Assembly: GCA_020832415.1 (NCBI GenBank)
Contig: JAFIES010000084.1
Coordinates: 1-39,384, forward strand
Direction of reading: 5' to 3'
DNA length: 39,384 nt
From: Balneolaceae bacterium
GTDB lineage: Bacteria; Bacteroidota; Rhodothermia; Balneolales; Balneolaceae
In this document: piece by piece, positions 24,925-35,508 of the stretch
Numbering within the stretch: the stretch's first letter is position 1
How the letters are laid out: each line of letters opens with the position of its first letter
Translations under genes and position numbers: made by a program
Notes under the pieces: generated by a model
Databases searched by the model: none
What the model saw: the letters and a program-made list of their open reading frames with translations, nothing else
What the model was told of the DNA's origin: nothing

Positions 24925-26562
24925 TTAAGGCCTTAGTACAGTTTGGTATTCAAAGGGGTTTGACAGGGTTTGAATGGCTTTTAGCACATTTTCATCAATC
25001 TGCAATAGAGCTTCATTCCGCCTGTTTTCCCCTAGTGTCTGAGTAATCCACTCAATTTGCAGATTGTGCTCTATCATCTCCTGATTATCATAAATCTGTG
25101 AGATTTTATAATCCCTTAACAAGGCTTTTAACTCTTCCAGATTGCCCTGGGCAGACTCCTCTTTTGAGAAGTTTTCAATATTTGATTCGATCGCTGCAAG
25201 ATGCCTGTCAACAGGAGTTTCGAAGGTAAAACCTTCTTCGATGAGGCTGCGGGTAAATCGTTTAAAGAGATCATCCGGCATTTCAGCATCCGGCTCACCA
25301 TCTGATTCAGAAATAATATCATTTACAAAAAAGAAATACCGGTTGCTCTGCTGCAATGCCAGATCTAAAAGTGAAGATGTTTGCCCGGGCATAGCCACAT
25401 CAGGCTCGATACCATCTCCATCAAATACTACCCTGCCATTTTTTGTGCGAAATGCTCTTCGCAACGAATCGGGCATTGATCCTCTGCTGCCATCCAATTG
25501 TAACGGCTGTATACTTCTTCCGCTTGGTATGTAGTATTTTGAGATGGTTATTTTTAATGATGTATTATATGAAAGCGGCCTGATTGTTTGCACAAGCCCT
25601 TTTCCAAAACTGTTCTCCCCGATGATTACCGCCCTGTCGAGATCCTGAAATACACCCGCCACAATTTCTGATGCACTGGCGCTGCCCTCATTTATCAGCA
25701 CGGCGATGGGCAGATCCTCAAACATTGCCGGCTCAGAAGTAACCATAGTACTGTTATGGTTTTCCGATCTCCCGCGTGTCTCCACGATTGTTACTCCGGG
25801 CTCTACAAATTTATCAATCAAATCTACCGCTTCATTCAGCAGTCCACCGGGGTTGTTTCTGAGATCAAGAACCAGCCCTTCAAAAGATCCCGACTGGCTA
25901 AACTCAATGAGTTTGTTTCGAACCTCTTCGGCAGTTTGCTGGCCGAACCGTGCAAGATGTATGTAGCCATACTCGTTATTCTCGCCTATTTTTGAAGCGT
26001 AATTGATATTATTTACCTCAATCCGTTCTCGCTCAAGATTAAACGTGATGTTTTCGTCAAGAGCAGGGCGGCGAATAGTAATTTGAATTTCAGTGCCGGC
26101 ATCACCAAGTGTTAATCTCTGAACTTCTTCCGGCGACATCCCCCTTACCTCAACATCATTCACACTTACGATAATATCACCCGGACGCATACCCGCACGC
26201 TGAGCCGGGTAACCTTCAATCGGTGCAATGATCACAATCTGATCGCCTCTGAAACCCGCTTCGATGCCAATACCGCCATAAGAACCTGATGAAAGTATCT
26301 CCATCTGCTGCTGTTCGCCCTCATCAATAAAAACTGTATATGGATCCAGCGTTTCGAGCATGGCATTTATACTGCTCTTCATTAACGTTTCGGGGCTGAT
26401 ATCCTCCACATACTGCGTTGCAACTTCGCGATAAACATCGCTGAAGATGGTTAGCTGTTTTTTTATCTGAAAGAACAGATCGTTGCTCTTAACAAAAGCA
26501 ACACTTGTAATAAGAAATGCTGTTATGAAGAGTAGTGCTGCAAGCCTGCCTGCATATTTCAT
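24925..26562 (-). CDS. S41-family C-terminal processing protease (CtpA/Prc type)
   Basis: A 545-residue periplasmic serine protease with an N-terminal signal or anchor (about residues 5-25). A PDZ domain lies at about 95-170 (GIGIEAGFRGDQIVIIAPIEGYPAQRAGMRPGDIIVSVN). The S41 catalytic domain has LRNNPGGLLNEAVDLIDKF, the serine in NEGSASASEIVAG, and the lysine in GENSFGKGLVQTI. A C-terminal helical region of about 150 residues follows, longer than in minimal CtpA. These proteases trim or degrade envelope proteins from their C-termini. It lies 7 bases after the mltD-like gene, which is notable because Prc-type proteases limit murein hydrolases in E. coli. Confidence 0.93.
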   Translation of the reverse strand: MKYAGRLAALLFITAFLITSVAFVKSNDLFFQIKKQLTIFSDVYREVATQYVEDISPETLMKSSINAMLETLDPYTVFIDEGEQQQMEILSSGSYGGIGIEAGFRGDQIVIIAPIEGYPAQRAGMRPGDIIVSVNDVEVRGMSPEEVQRLTLGDAGTEIQITIRRPALDENITFNLERERIEVNNINYASKIGENNEYGYIHLARFGQQTAEEVRNKLIEFSQSGSFEGLVLDLRNNPGGLLNEAVDLIDKFVEPGVTIVETRGRSENHNSTMVTSEPAMFEDLPIAVLINEGSASASEIVAGVFQDLDRAVIIGENSFGKGLVQTIRPLSYNTSLKITISKYYIPSGRSIQPLQLDGSRGSMPDSLRRAFRTKNGRVVFDGDGIEPDVAMPGQTSSLLDLALQQSNRYFFFVNDIISESDGEPDAEMPDDLFKRFTRSLIEEGFTFETPVDRHLAAIESNIENFSKEESAQGNLEELKALLRDYKISQIYDNQEMIEHNLQIEWITQTLGENRRNEALLQIDENVLKAIQTLSNPFEYQTVLRP

Positions 26563-26569
26563 GTATAAA

Positions 26570-28561
26570 TTATCTTCTTCGAATCGTCAGTGTTTGTCCT
26601 GCATAAATGCGCGACCCACTGATATTATTGTCTCTTTGGATATCAGCTACTGAAACACCATGCCTGTTTGCAATACCGATAAGTGTATCATTTCTTCGAA
26701 CCGTGTATCTGATGGGACCATCACTGCTTGATGATGAACCATCAAAACGCAAGGCGTAAATATCTTCCCCGGCTCGTTGTCGCCTTTCAAGTTCCTGCTT
26801 TTGAGCAAAGGTTAGGCCGTCAACCTGCCGGTAATAATCAACACGGTTGCTTGGTACATGAATGGTTAAACGCTGGCCTACCCGAATGGTGTTACTGATT
26901 CCGTTCCAGCTTCTGATTTGCCAGGCTCTTACATCAAACCATTCAGCTATGTGGCCAATGGTATCACCGCTTTTTACTGTATAAGTAACAGAGGTTGTAT
27001 TAGATGGTGCCTGAGCCTGCTGTGTTTGCTGTGTTGATGATGATGAAGTCGTTGTTCTTTGTGGCTGGTTTGAAGGCCTGTCAGCTGCAATTTGCCCGGC
27101 AGAGCTCGCTGCAACCGGCACAACAATTCGCTGCCCCGGGTGGATGATATTTGACAGCCCTTCGTTCGATTCATACAGAGCACGTACAGTAGTACCGTAT
27201 CGTTGCGCAATAAAACCGAGCGATTCACCTCTGCTAACAGTATGCATTGCCACTTCCTGAGCACGATTCTCCTTAGGAATTTCCTGATACGCTGCCAGAA
27301 ATTCGTCCACAGTTCCTTTCGGAATTTTCAATGGATAACTATCGCCGGGAGGCGTTGCCCACCGAAGCAGTTCCGGGTTTAAATCCCTGAGTTCCTGCAG
27401 GGAAATATTGGCCGCATTTGCAAGGTCTTCAAGGGGTACAAGTCCGTCAACCTCTGCAATATCAAATTCGTAAGCTACACCATTTCGCGGTCTTTCAAAT
27501 CCAAACTCTTCCGGGCTCATGGCAATCATTGTGGCAGCGATATAGCTGGGCACATAACCACGTGTTTCTCTTGGCAGGTACGGATATGCCACCCAGTAAT
27601 CTTCCACACCACCGGCTGCATTGATAGCTCTTCTCAATCCACGAGGGCTGAGATTATAGTTTGCAAGTGCAAGGTGCCAGTCTCCCCATACATCGTGCAG
27701 ATCACGCAAATGTTGTGCAGCTGCTCTGGTTGATTTAATCGGGTCGCGGCGTTCATCAACCCACCAGTTTACATCAAGACCGTAAAATCTTCCAGTAGCG
27801 CCTATAAACTGCCATAAACCAACTGCTGATGCCCAGCTTCTTGCGGTTGGTACAAGTCCGCTTTCTATCATAGAGAGGTGAATCAATTCAAGTGGCACTC
27901 CCTCATCCTCAAATATTTCACGCATCATAGGAAAATAATATTGAGACCGCTCGAGCCATCGCTCCATTACATCGGGCCGGCGAACAGTATAATACATTAA
28001 CATTCTGTTTACATGCTGATTTTGAATGAGGGGAACATCTGTATTGTTGATTGTCAGATTTTCGGGTAACACAAAGCCTTCTGCAATCCAGTCATCCTGC
28101 TCTGAAAAAAGTTCTGTTCTGATATCGAAAATATCGCCTTCAGTTTCACTCCTTACTTCTGTGATCCCGTAAAATTCGCTATGCTCGGCCATTACTGATC
28201 GGTACAGCTCAGCAAAACGCCGGCTGTTCTGTATTTCAGGGTATTCATCAAGCAGCGACTGTATCGCGCCAAAAGATTCATTGATATAGTTTTCGGCCTG
28301 AACAAGATCGCCCTGAACCTGTGCGTCTATTGCTAAAACGTGCAGCCGGTAGACATTTGAAATTCTCCTCAGCATTTCCGTATCCAGCTCGGTTGTGGCA
28401 ACCGGCTGATCAATAACCCGCAACTGCTCCCGGGTGTCTGTAAGCGGATTGGAATAGGGAAGCAGTTTTGGAGGCATCTCTACTTCTGTTGATTCGGTTT
28501 GTTGTGCAAGTACTGATGTGCCAATTAGCAGAATTGAAAGAAGTAGTAGTAACTGTTTCAT
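26570..28561 (-). CDS. MltD-like lytic transglycosylase with three LysM domains
   Basis: 663 residues. A signal peptide (1-19, ending VLAQ) is followed by a helical region, then an SLT lytic transglycosylase domain at about 215-340 with catalytic E233 in LIHLSMIESGL, AVGLWQFIGATGRFYGL and ALANYNLSPRGL. Three LysM peptidoglycan-binding repeats follow at about 440-485 (HTVSRGESLGFIAQRYG), 525-570 (YTVKSGDTIGHIAEWFD) and 618-662 (YTVRRNDTLIGIANRHG), with Ser/Thr/Gln-rich linkers. The enzyme cleaves glycan strands to anhydromuropeptides. E. coli MltD has fewer LysM copies. It begins the minus-strand envelope block; 107 bases separate it from nadE upstream. Confidence 0.92.
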   Translation of the reverse strand: MKQLLLLLSILLIGTSVLAQQTESTEVEMPPKLLPYSNPLTDTREQLRVIDQPVATTELDTEMLRRISNVYRLHVLAIDAQVQGDLVQAENYINESFGAIQSLLDEYPEIQNSRRFAELYRSVMAEHSEFYGITEVRSETEGDIFDIRTELFSEQDDWIAEGFVLPENLTINNTDVPLIQNQHVNRMLMYYTVRRPDVMERWLERSQYYFPMMREIFEDEGVPLELIHLSMIESGLVPTARSWASAVGLWQFIGATGRFYGLDVNWWVDERRDPIKSTRAAAQHLRDLHDVWGDWHLALANYNLSPRGLRRAINAAGGVEDYWVAYPYLPRETRGYVPSYIAATMIAMSPEEFGFERPRNGVAYEFDIAEVDGLVPLEDLANAANISLQELRDLNPELLRWATPPGDSYPLKIPKGTVDEFLAAYQEIPKENRAQEVAMHTVSRGESLGFIAQRYGTTVRALYESNEGLSNIIHPGQRIVVPVAASSAGQIAADRPSNQPQRTTTSSSSTQQTQQAQAPSNTTSVTYTVKSGDTIGHIAEWFDVRAWQIRSWNGISNTIRVGQRLTIHVPSNRVDYYRQVDGLTFAQKQELERRQRAGEDIYALRFDGSSSSSDGPIRYTVRRNDTLIGIANRHGVSVADIQRDNNISGSRIYAGQTLTIRRR

Positions 28562-28668
28562 ATATATATGGCAGGTTTCAGGGTAAATAAAATTTAGTTA
28601 GCGGTATGTAAAAGTTTTGGGTAACACACGTTTAACGGGGTGTAAGGGGAACAAATTTTATGCAGATT

Positions 28669-30351
28669 TCAAAATTTGTTGTTTAATGTCCAGCGCTGAA
28701 CAATCGGCCATCTTCTGCCGCTGCCAAATGATTTTGAACTGAGTTTAAGTATCGGTGCTGCCTGATATCTTTTAAACTCATTAAAATCAACAAGCCTCAG
28801 CACATCAGATACAACATCTTTTTGATGTCCGGCGGCAACAATTTGCCGGGGAGTTTCAAGCAATTCAATATAACGATAAAGTATGTTATCTAACACTTCA
28901 TAATCTGGAAGACTGTCACTGTCTTTTTGGTCCGGCCGCAGCTCTGCACTGGGAGGTTTATGGATGGTATTTTCAGGAATAATTTCTTTTTCGAAATAGT
29001 CGCTGTTCAGCCATTTAGCCATCTCGAAAACTTCTGTTTTGTAGAGATCCCCGATTATGCCCAAGGCTCCGTTCATATCGCCATAAAGTGTGGCATAACC
29101 TACAGCATACTCCGATTTATTACCGGTAGTAAGCAAAAAATGGCCAAATTTGTTTGAGTAGGCCATCAGTAGTGTGCCGCGAATACGGCTTTGAAGGTTC
29201 TCTTCTGCCACTCCAAATCCGGTACCTTCAAATATCGTTTTCAGTTTATCAGTGAATTCACTGAACAGAGATTCTATCGAAACTTCATGCAGCTCTACAC
29301 CCAGATTTTTTGCCAATAGCTGGGAATCGTTAACACTTCCTTCACTCGAAAATTCGCTTGGCATTGTGATTGCCACTACATTCTCCGGTCCCAAAACATC
29401 GGCTGCAATAGTACATACCAGCGCAGAATCAATACCGCCGCTCAACCCAACCAGTGCCCTGGCGGTTATCCCGGTTTTTTTGAAGTAGTCTGAAAGACCG
29501 CATTTTATAGCTTCAAAGTGCCTTTCGGGGCCTTTCCGCGGATATACAGGTTGCGAGAGATTCGAAACAGGTTCAATCTCTTTCTTTTCGAAGTTCCAGA
29601 TAAGATCGCAATAATCCGGTGTAAAAGAGCGAGTGGTTGCTATAATTTCAGCCCGGGAATTGATTCCCATTGTATCACCATCAAACACAATATCTGTATG
29701 TGAACCGGTTTGATTGCTATAAAGTACGGGCAGATTCAGTTTTTTTGCATGATTTTGAAGCATTCGTTTTCTGTTCTCATGCTTTGATCCGGTATATGGT
29801 GATGCCGATACATTAATGATTAGATCGGCACCCAGTTCTGCAAGCCGTGCAGCCGGATCCGACTCGTAGGTGTGATACTGAACTTCATTTTCGTTATACC
29901 AGATATCTTCGCAAATGGTGATACCCAGATTTATCCCATCAAAATCCACACATTTGAACTCTTTATTTGGCTCAAAATATCTGAAATCATCAAATACATC
30001 GTACGTAGGAAGCAGCGTTTTATGTACAACAGAGTGCAGTTTACCTTCACTTGCCAGCAAAGCAGAGTTATACATTTTGCGCCCGTACCCCTGATTGGGC
30101 GTAATCGAACCGAATAAGATTGCCGTTTTTTTTGATGCAAGCAGAATCTTTTCGTTTGCCGCGTAACAAGCTTCACGAAAAGAACTGTTTTCGTAGAGAT
30201 CCTGAGCAGGGTACCCGGCAACAACAAGCTCTGGCAGAATTAGCAGATCAATTCCGTCTGATTCTGCTTTATCCAGTGATTGCAGAATGGCTGTGGTATT
30301 GCCTTCTATATCTCCAATGATGGGGTTAAGTTGTTCAAGCCGTATTTTCAT
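28669..30351 (-). CDS. nadE: Glutamine-dependent NAD+ synthetase
   Basis: A 560-residue two-domain enzyme. The N-terminal nitrilase-like glutaminase domain covers about residues 1-265, with Glu in LLILPELVVAGYPAQD, Lys in VHKTLLPTYDVFDDFRYF and nucleophile Cys in GITICEDIWYN. The C-terminal ATP-pyrophosphatase synthetase domain covers about 280-560, with LVGLSGGIDSALV and a TTGNKSEYAVGYATLYGDMNGA block. It amidates nicotinic-acid adenine dinucleotide with ammonia channelled from glutamine. The ATG overlaps the stop of the amidohydrolase by one base (TAATG), so the two are co-expressed. Confidence 0.96.
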   Translation of the reverse strand: MKIRLEQLNPIIGDIEGNTTAILQSLDKAESDGIDLLILPELVVAGYPAQDLYENSSFREACYAANEKILLASKKTAILFGSITPNQGYGRKMYNSALLASEGKLHSVVHKTLLPTYDVFDDFRYFEPNKEFKCVDFDGINLGITICEDIWYNENEVQYHTYESDPAARLAELGADLIINVSASPYTGSKHENRKRMLQNHAKKLNLPVLYSNQTGSHTDIVFDGDTMGINSRAEIIATTRSFTPDYCDLIWNFEKKEIEPVSNLSQPVYPRKGPERHFEAIKCGLSDYFKKTGITARALVGLSGGIDSALVCTIAADVLGPENVVAITMPSEFSSEGSVNDSQLLAKNLGVELHEVSIESLFSEFTDKLKTIFEGTGFGVAEENLQSRIRGTLLMAYSNKFGHFLLTTGNKSEYAVGYATLYGDMNGALGIIGDLYKTEVFEMAKWLNSDYFEKEIIPENTIHKPPSAELRPDQKDSDSLPDYEVLDNILYRYIELLETPRQIVAAGHQKDVVSDVLRLVDFNEFKRYQAAPILKLSSKSFGSGRRWPIVQRWTLNNKF

Positions 30352-32015
30352 TACTCCCTTTCATACACTTTTTCTCCTGCCAGCCATGTTTGCAGAACTT
30401 CAATCTGCCAATTTTCTGAAGCGGGAACATCGAAATAATCGCGATCAATTAGGATGAAATCCGCCCATTTTCCGGGTTCCAGTGTCCCTATCACATCCTC
30501 TTGATGAGCTGCAAAAGCTGCATCCAGTGTAAACGATCGAAGGGCTTCAATTCGGCTCATCTGATGCTCACTGTACCAGCCACCGGGAGGCATTCCTTCA
30601 TGATCTTTTCTTGTTACAGCTGAATAGAGTCCATAAAAAGGGTTTACATCTTCAACCGGAAAATCCGAACCGGCAGCGATTACAGTACCTTGATTTAAAA
30701 AGGTTTGCCATGCATAGGCGCCTTGAATTCGTTCAGATCCAACCCTGTCTTCAGCCATATTCATATCGCTGGTAGCGTGCGTTTGCTGCATGGATGCGAT
30801 CAGATTTAGATCAACAAAACGAGGAATATCTTCCAGGGCTACAATTTGTGCGTGTTCAATTCGGTGGCGAAGTTCACTTTGATCACCCAATTCATTCTGA
30901 ACATATTCAAATCCATCCAGAACCTGTCGGTTGGCTGCATCTCCAATGGCATGGATGTTCATCTGAAATCCATTGGATGCTCCTTTCAGCAGCATTTGAT
31001 TCATCTCATCCTGGGTAAAAAAGAGAAGTCCTTTATTGCCGGGCTCATCACTATAATCTTCTAATAGTGCGGCACCACGGCTTCCAAGTGCACCATCGGA
31101 AGAAATCTTTACACTGCGCAGTGCAAGAAGATCATTTGCATAGCTTGAAATCGGGCCCGCTGCAGCCATCTCATCGAAAATATCACCTGTTCCGGCTATC
31201 ATGGCATAAATCCTCGAAGTTAGCCGGCCATTATCAGCGAATGATTGATAAAGTGCCCATTCTTCAACATTTGTACGGGCATCGTGCACAGAGGTGATTC
31301 CATATTTTGCCATTTCAGCGAGGGCAAGTTCAAGTGCGAGTTCGTAATCCTGATGATTTCTTTCCGGAATCTCAGAACGGATATATCGCATAGTGGCATC
31401 AACAAAAATACCGGTTGCGTCGCCATTATCATCGCGTAAAATTACTCCGCCTTGCACATCCGGCGTATCACGATCAATTCCGGCAATTTCCATTGCACGG
31501 GTGTTTGCCCAGGCCGCATGTCCATCTACCCTGGTCAGATATACGGGCCGATCAGGAACTACGGCATCAAGGTCGGCAGCTGTAGGAAATTCGTTCTCTT
31601 CCCAAAGTACCTGGTTCCATCCCCTGCCGGTAATCCACTCCCGATCCGGATTTTCTTCGGCAAACCGCCTTACGGTTTCGAGTGTCTCCTCCAGAGAACG
31701 TATACCGGCGACGTTCACATCGAGCTCTCTCACCCCCAATCCCATAACATGTGCATGGGCATCAATGAGGCCTGGAAGCATGGTTTTTCCGTTGCCATCA
31801 ATTTGTTCAAATTCGGCATAGCGATCTGTTATATAATCGATTGAACCATGCTCTATAACGATTCCTTCCTTAATGGCAATCGCATCAAAACCAACCAGCT
31901 GACCATCATTCTGAAGGGTGTAGCCATTTACATTGTGCAGAACAAAAGCATTTTCGGGTTGCTGAGAACAAGAAGCAAAAAGTAGAGAAAGGCAAAACAG
32001 TAGAATTAATCGCAT
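30351..32015 (-). CDS. Amidohydrolase-3 family lipoprotein (YtcJ-like)
   Basis: A 554-residue metal-dependent hydrolase of the amidohydrolase superfamily. It has a lipoprotein signal peptide (lipobox LFASC, lipidated C16), so it is anchored in the envelope. Metal and catalytic motifs are MLPGLIDAHAHVMGLG near residues 80-95, then VDGHAAW, MNIHAIGDAANRQVLD, RIEHAQIV and AAGSDFPVEDVNPF near the C-terminus, followed by GTLEPGKWADFILIDRD. YtcJ/NfdA-like enzymes hydrolyse N-substituted formamides or other amides; the substrate here is unknown. It is translationally coupled to nadE, a pairing with no evident metabolic logic. Confidence 0.9.
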   Translation of the reverse strand: MRLILLFCLSLLFASCSQQPENAFVLHNVNGYTLQNDGQLVGFDAIAIKEGIVIEHGSIDYITDRYAEFEQIDGNGKTMLPGLIDAHAHVMGLGVRELDVNVAGIRSLEETLETVRRFAEENPDREWITGRGWNQVLWEENEFPTAADLDAVVPDRPVYLTRVDGHAAWANTRAMEIAGIDRDTPDVQGGVILRDDNGDATGIFVDATMRYIRSEIPERNHQDYELALELALAEMAKYGITSVHDARTNVEEWALYQSFADNGRLTSRIYAMIAGTGDIFDEMAAAGPISSYANDLLALRSVKISSDGALGSRGAALLEDYSDEPGNKGLLFFTQDEMNQMLLKGASNGFQMNIHAIGDAANRQVLDGFEYVQNELGDQSELRHRIEHAQIVALEDIPRFVDLNLIASMQQTHATSDMNMAEDRVGSERIQGAYAWQTFLNQGTVIAAGSDFPVEDVNPFYGLYSAVTRKDHEGMPPGGWYSEHQMSRIEALRSFTLDAAFAAHQEDVIGTLEPGKWADFILIDRDYFDVPASENWQIEVLQTWLAGEKVYERE

Positions 32016-32046
32016 TGGTACTTTTGTAAGGTTGACGTTTCCGATG

Positions 32047-32054
32047 CAAATATA
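32047..32054 (-). promoter_or_regulatory. Candidate -7 element for the amidohydrolase-nadE unit
   Basis: On the minus strand TATATTTG matches TAnnTTTG exactly, 31 bases before the ATG at 32015. No clear TTG -33 box is seen; GTGG sits near the expected place. Confidence 0.4.
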
Positions 32055-32112
32055 AGAAAAGCGTTGCGGGGTACCACGGTCTGAATCAGAATTATTCAGA
32101 ATTAAGTAAAAG

Positions 32113-32149
32113 CCGAAGAAGAGTAATGAGTTGCCGCTCTACACTTCGG
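32113..32149 (-). terminator. Possible terminator overlapping the NUDIX stop codon
   Basis: On the minus strand CCGAAG (32149-32144) pairs with CTTCGG (32118-32113), with an inner AGAG/CTCT pairing, followed by CTTTTACTT. The 5' arm includes the last codons and abuts the TAG. The loop is long and the U tract imperfect, so this is a moderate candidate for ending the pyrG-NUDIX transcript. Confidence 0.4.
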
Positions 32150-32621
32150 GACTTGTAATCACATGAACAATTTTATCGGGTAATTTACCACCGTTTTTGC
32201 AGCTCTCTTTTAAGAATTCCGGATATATAGGAAAGCTGTCAGTATTATTGAACGGGATAAACTTCAGATCAAGTAAAATCTGATTGTCTGATGAATGTTC
32301 AGGATCGGCGCCTAGTTTAAGTCCGCCGCCGGCAATAGAACATTCAAAATAAAATTCAATCGCGTGAAAAGGGTCTTCTAAAAATTCATGAACCCATAAA
32401 AGTCGCGTAGGCTCAACAATAAGGCCGGTCTCTTCTTTAACCTCACGGATAAGTGCATCTTTAATCGGTTCACCAAATTCTATACCGCCACCAGGGGGCA
32501 TCCATATTGGCACTTTTTTGGTGGGCGAATTGTGTTTGGCGAGCAATATCCAATCGTTGCTCACAATTACCGCACAAGCCCGGTTTCGCAGTTTATTTTT
32601 ATAAAGATCCTGATCAGCCAA
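32139..32621 (-). CDS. NUDIX hydrolase
   Basis: A 160-residue NUDIX protein. The Nudix box (Gx5Ex7REUxEExGU) is complete: GGIEFGEPIKDALIREVKEETGL at about residues 44-66, binding the divalent metals needed to hydrolyse a nucleoside diphosphate linked to another group. There is no specificity domain, so the substrate cannot be assigned; nucleotide clean-up is plausible beside pyrG. The start is TTG at 32621, one base after the pyrG stop. No other start exists before the Nudix box, and the N-terminal strand CAVIVSNDWILLAKH would otherwise be lost. Confidence 0.9.
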   Translation of the reverse strand: MADQDLYKNKLRNRACAVIVSNDWILLAKHNSPTKKVPIWMPPGGGIEFGEPIKDALIREVKEETGLIVEPTRLLWVHEFLEDPFHAIEFYFECSIAGGGLKLGADPEHSSDNQILLDLKFIPFNNTDSFPIYPEFLKESCKNGGKLPDKIVHVITSPEV

Positions 32622-32622
32622 A

Positions 32623-34322
<1,700 letters not shown>

Positions 34323-34357
34323 CAAACCAAATAGCTAATCTATGTAAAAAAGTTTTT

Positions 34358-35137
34358 TTAATACCCGGTTGAATGATCCTGATACTTATTATAAACGTTT
34401 CTCAAAAGGTCCGGTTTGTCACTAAACAGGCCGGATGCACCATGTTTGATCCACCGTTTCATCGCCCAATTCCTGTTGATTGTATAAAGCAGATAGGGAA
34501 TGTTGTTCTTTTGTAGATCTTTTTGCCACGAACTTTTCATCTCTCTTGAACTGCAGTGGAAGAAGTCTGCCCCATTCTCTTCTATCAAATCAGATGGCAT
34601 GTTCCCTTTCGATTGATTCTTCTCATAGAGCAATCCGGTTTTTATATCACTCTGAATCTGTTTGAACCTCTTTACTGCTACATAGTTGAAGCTGGAGAGA
34701 AGCACCTTGTGCCGAAGTTTTTTTTGCTCCACAAGTTCGATCACTTTCTCTTCAATTCCGTTTGATCGGTTTTCTGTAACTGTTTCAGGTTTTATCTCGA
34801 TATTCAGAAGCATTTCATTAGGAAGCCAGTCTAAAACCTCTTCAAGTGAGGGGATTTTTTCACCGGAAAACTTTTTTGAAAACCGGGTACCTGCATCAAG
34901 TTGTTTCAACTCCTCGAATGTAAATCCGGAAACCGGCCCACTTCCATCAGTCAGTCTTCTTACATCTTCATCATGAAAAACTACCGGCCTACCGTCTTTT
35001 GTCAGCAGTACATCCAGCTCAATCATATCTGCCTGCATTTCATGAGCCAGCCTGAATGCTGCCATTGTGTTTTCGGGGGCGTATTTGCTCGCTCCGCGGT
35101 GGGCAATTATTAAAAAAGGTTTCCCGAAAAGAGTGAT
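34358..35137 (-). CDS. Glycerophosphodiester phosphodiesterase, apparent ATC start
   Basis: About 259 residues of the GDPD family, which hydrolyses glycerophosphodiesters to glycerol-3-phosphate and an alcohol. The catalytic and metal motifs are IIAHRGASKYAPENT at about residues 11-25, then MIELDVLLTKDGRPVVFHDEDVRRLTDG, and a later LNIEIKPE. The first in-frame ATG (35065) lies after HRG and ENT and would remove the active site. Upstream to the in-frame TAG at 35147-35149 there is no ATG, GTG or TTG. ATC at 35135-35137 lies 6 bases after a strong AGGAG and gives the usual N-terminus, so it is the best start; ATT at 35105-35107 is a weaker choice. A point change from ATG is also possible. Confidence 0.8.
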   Translation of the reverse strand: MTLFGKPFLIIAHRGASKYAPENTMAAFRLAHEMQADMIELDVLLTKDGRPVVFHDEDVRRLTDGSGPVSGFTFEELKQLDAGTRFSKKFSGEKIPSLEEVLDWLPNEMLLNIEIKPETVTENRSNGIEEKVIELVEQKKLRHKVLLSSFNYVAVKRFKQIQSDIKTGLLYEKNQSKGNMPSDLIEENGADFFHCSSREMKSSWQKDLQKNNIPYLLYTINRNWAMKRWIKHGASGLFSDKPDLLRNVYNKYQDHSTGY

Positions 35138-35174
35138 ACGTTGCTCCTATTCTGTTTTTTTACAGATCGTGGAG

Positions 35175-35504
35175 TTAGACAGAAAATCCGCGATCACGTT
35201 CTGATTGCATGTGTTCAATTAAAAAATTGATCTGTTTAACCTGGAAATAGATGAGAAGCAGATTTAGCGAAAAAATGCCAAACAACAGATAATAGAACCA
35301 GTCGCCAAATGTGGTAAGTCCCTGCGAATACATGTAAATAAACAGGAATATTATAGAGACATTCAGGCCGAGCTGAATCCATTTTGAACGGCGCTTCTTT
35401 TCGAGAAATGGAATTTTTTCATCATCAGAGAGCTCATTTTTTGACCGCAGGTGTACTTGTTTGTAGAGCTCAATTTTCTCCGCATCGGCTGATGAGTTCG
35501 GCAT
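35175..35504 (-). CDS. Small membrane protein of unknown function
   Basis: 109 residues, not recognised. The N-terminal 45 residues are charged and probably cytoplasmic (EKIELYKQVHLRSKNELSDD). Two hydrophobic helices follow (about 46-62, VSIIFLFIYMYS; and 68-90, WFYYLLFGIFSLNLLLIYF), then a charged tail. It begins 4 bases after the next membrane-protein gene, so the two form a pair that probably acts together. It lies upstream of the GDPD gene on the same strand. No motif points to a function. Confidence 0.65.
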   Translation of the reverse strand: MPNSSADAEKIELYKQVHLRSKNELSDDEKIPFLEKKRRSKWIQLGLNVSIIFLFIYMYSQGLTTFGDWFYYLLFGIFSLNLLLIYFQVKQINFLIEHMQSERDRGFSV

Positions 35505-35508
35505 ATGC

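Noticed and set aside
28562-28668. Small RNA or regulatory hairpin between nadE and the mltD-like gene
   Set aside because: An ACAC/GTGT-type pairing exists around 28625-28650, but it is short and interrupted; nothing beyond AT-rich spacer can be supported.
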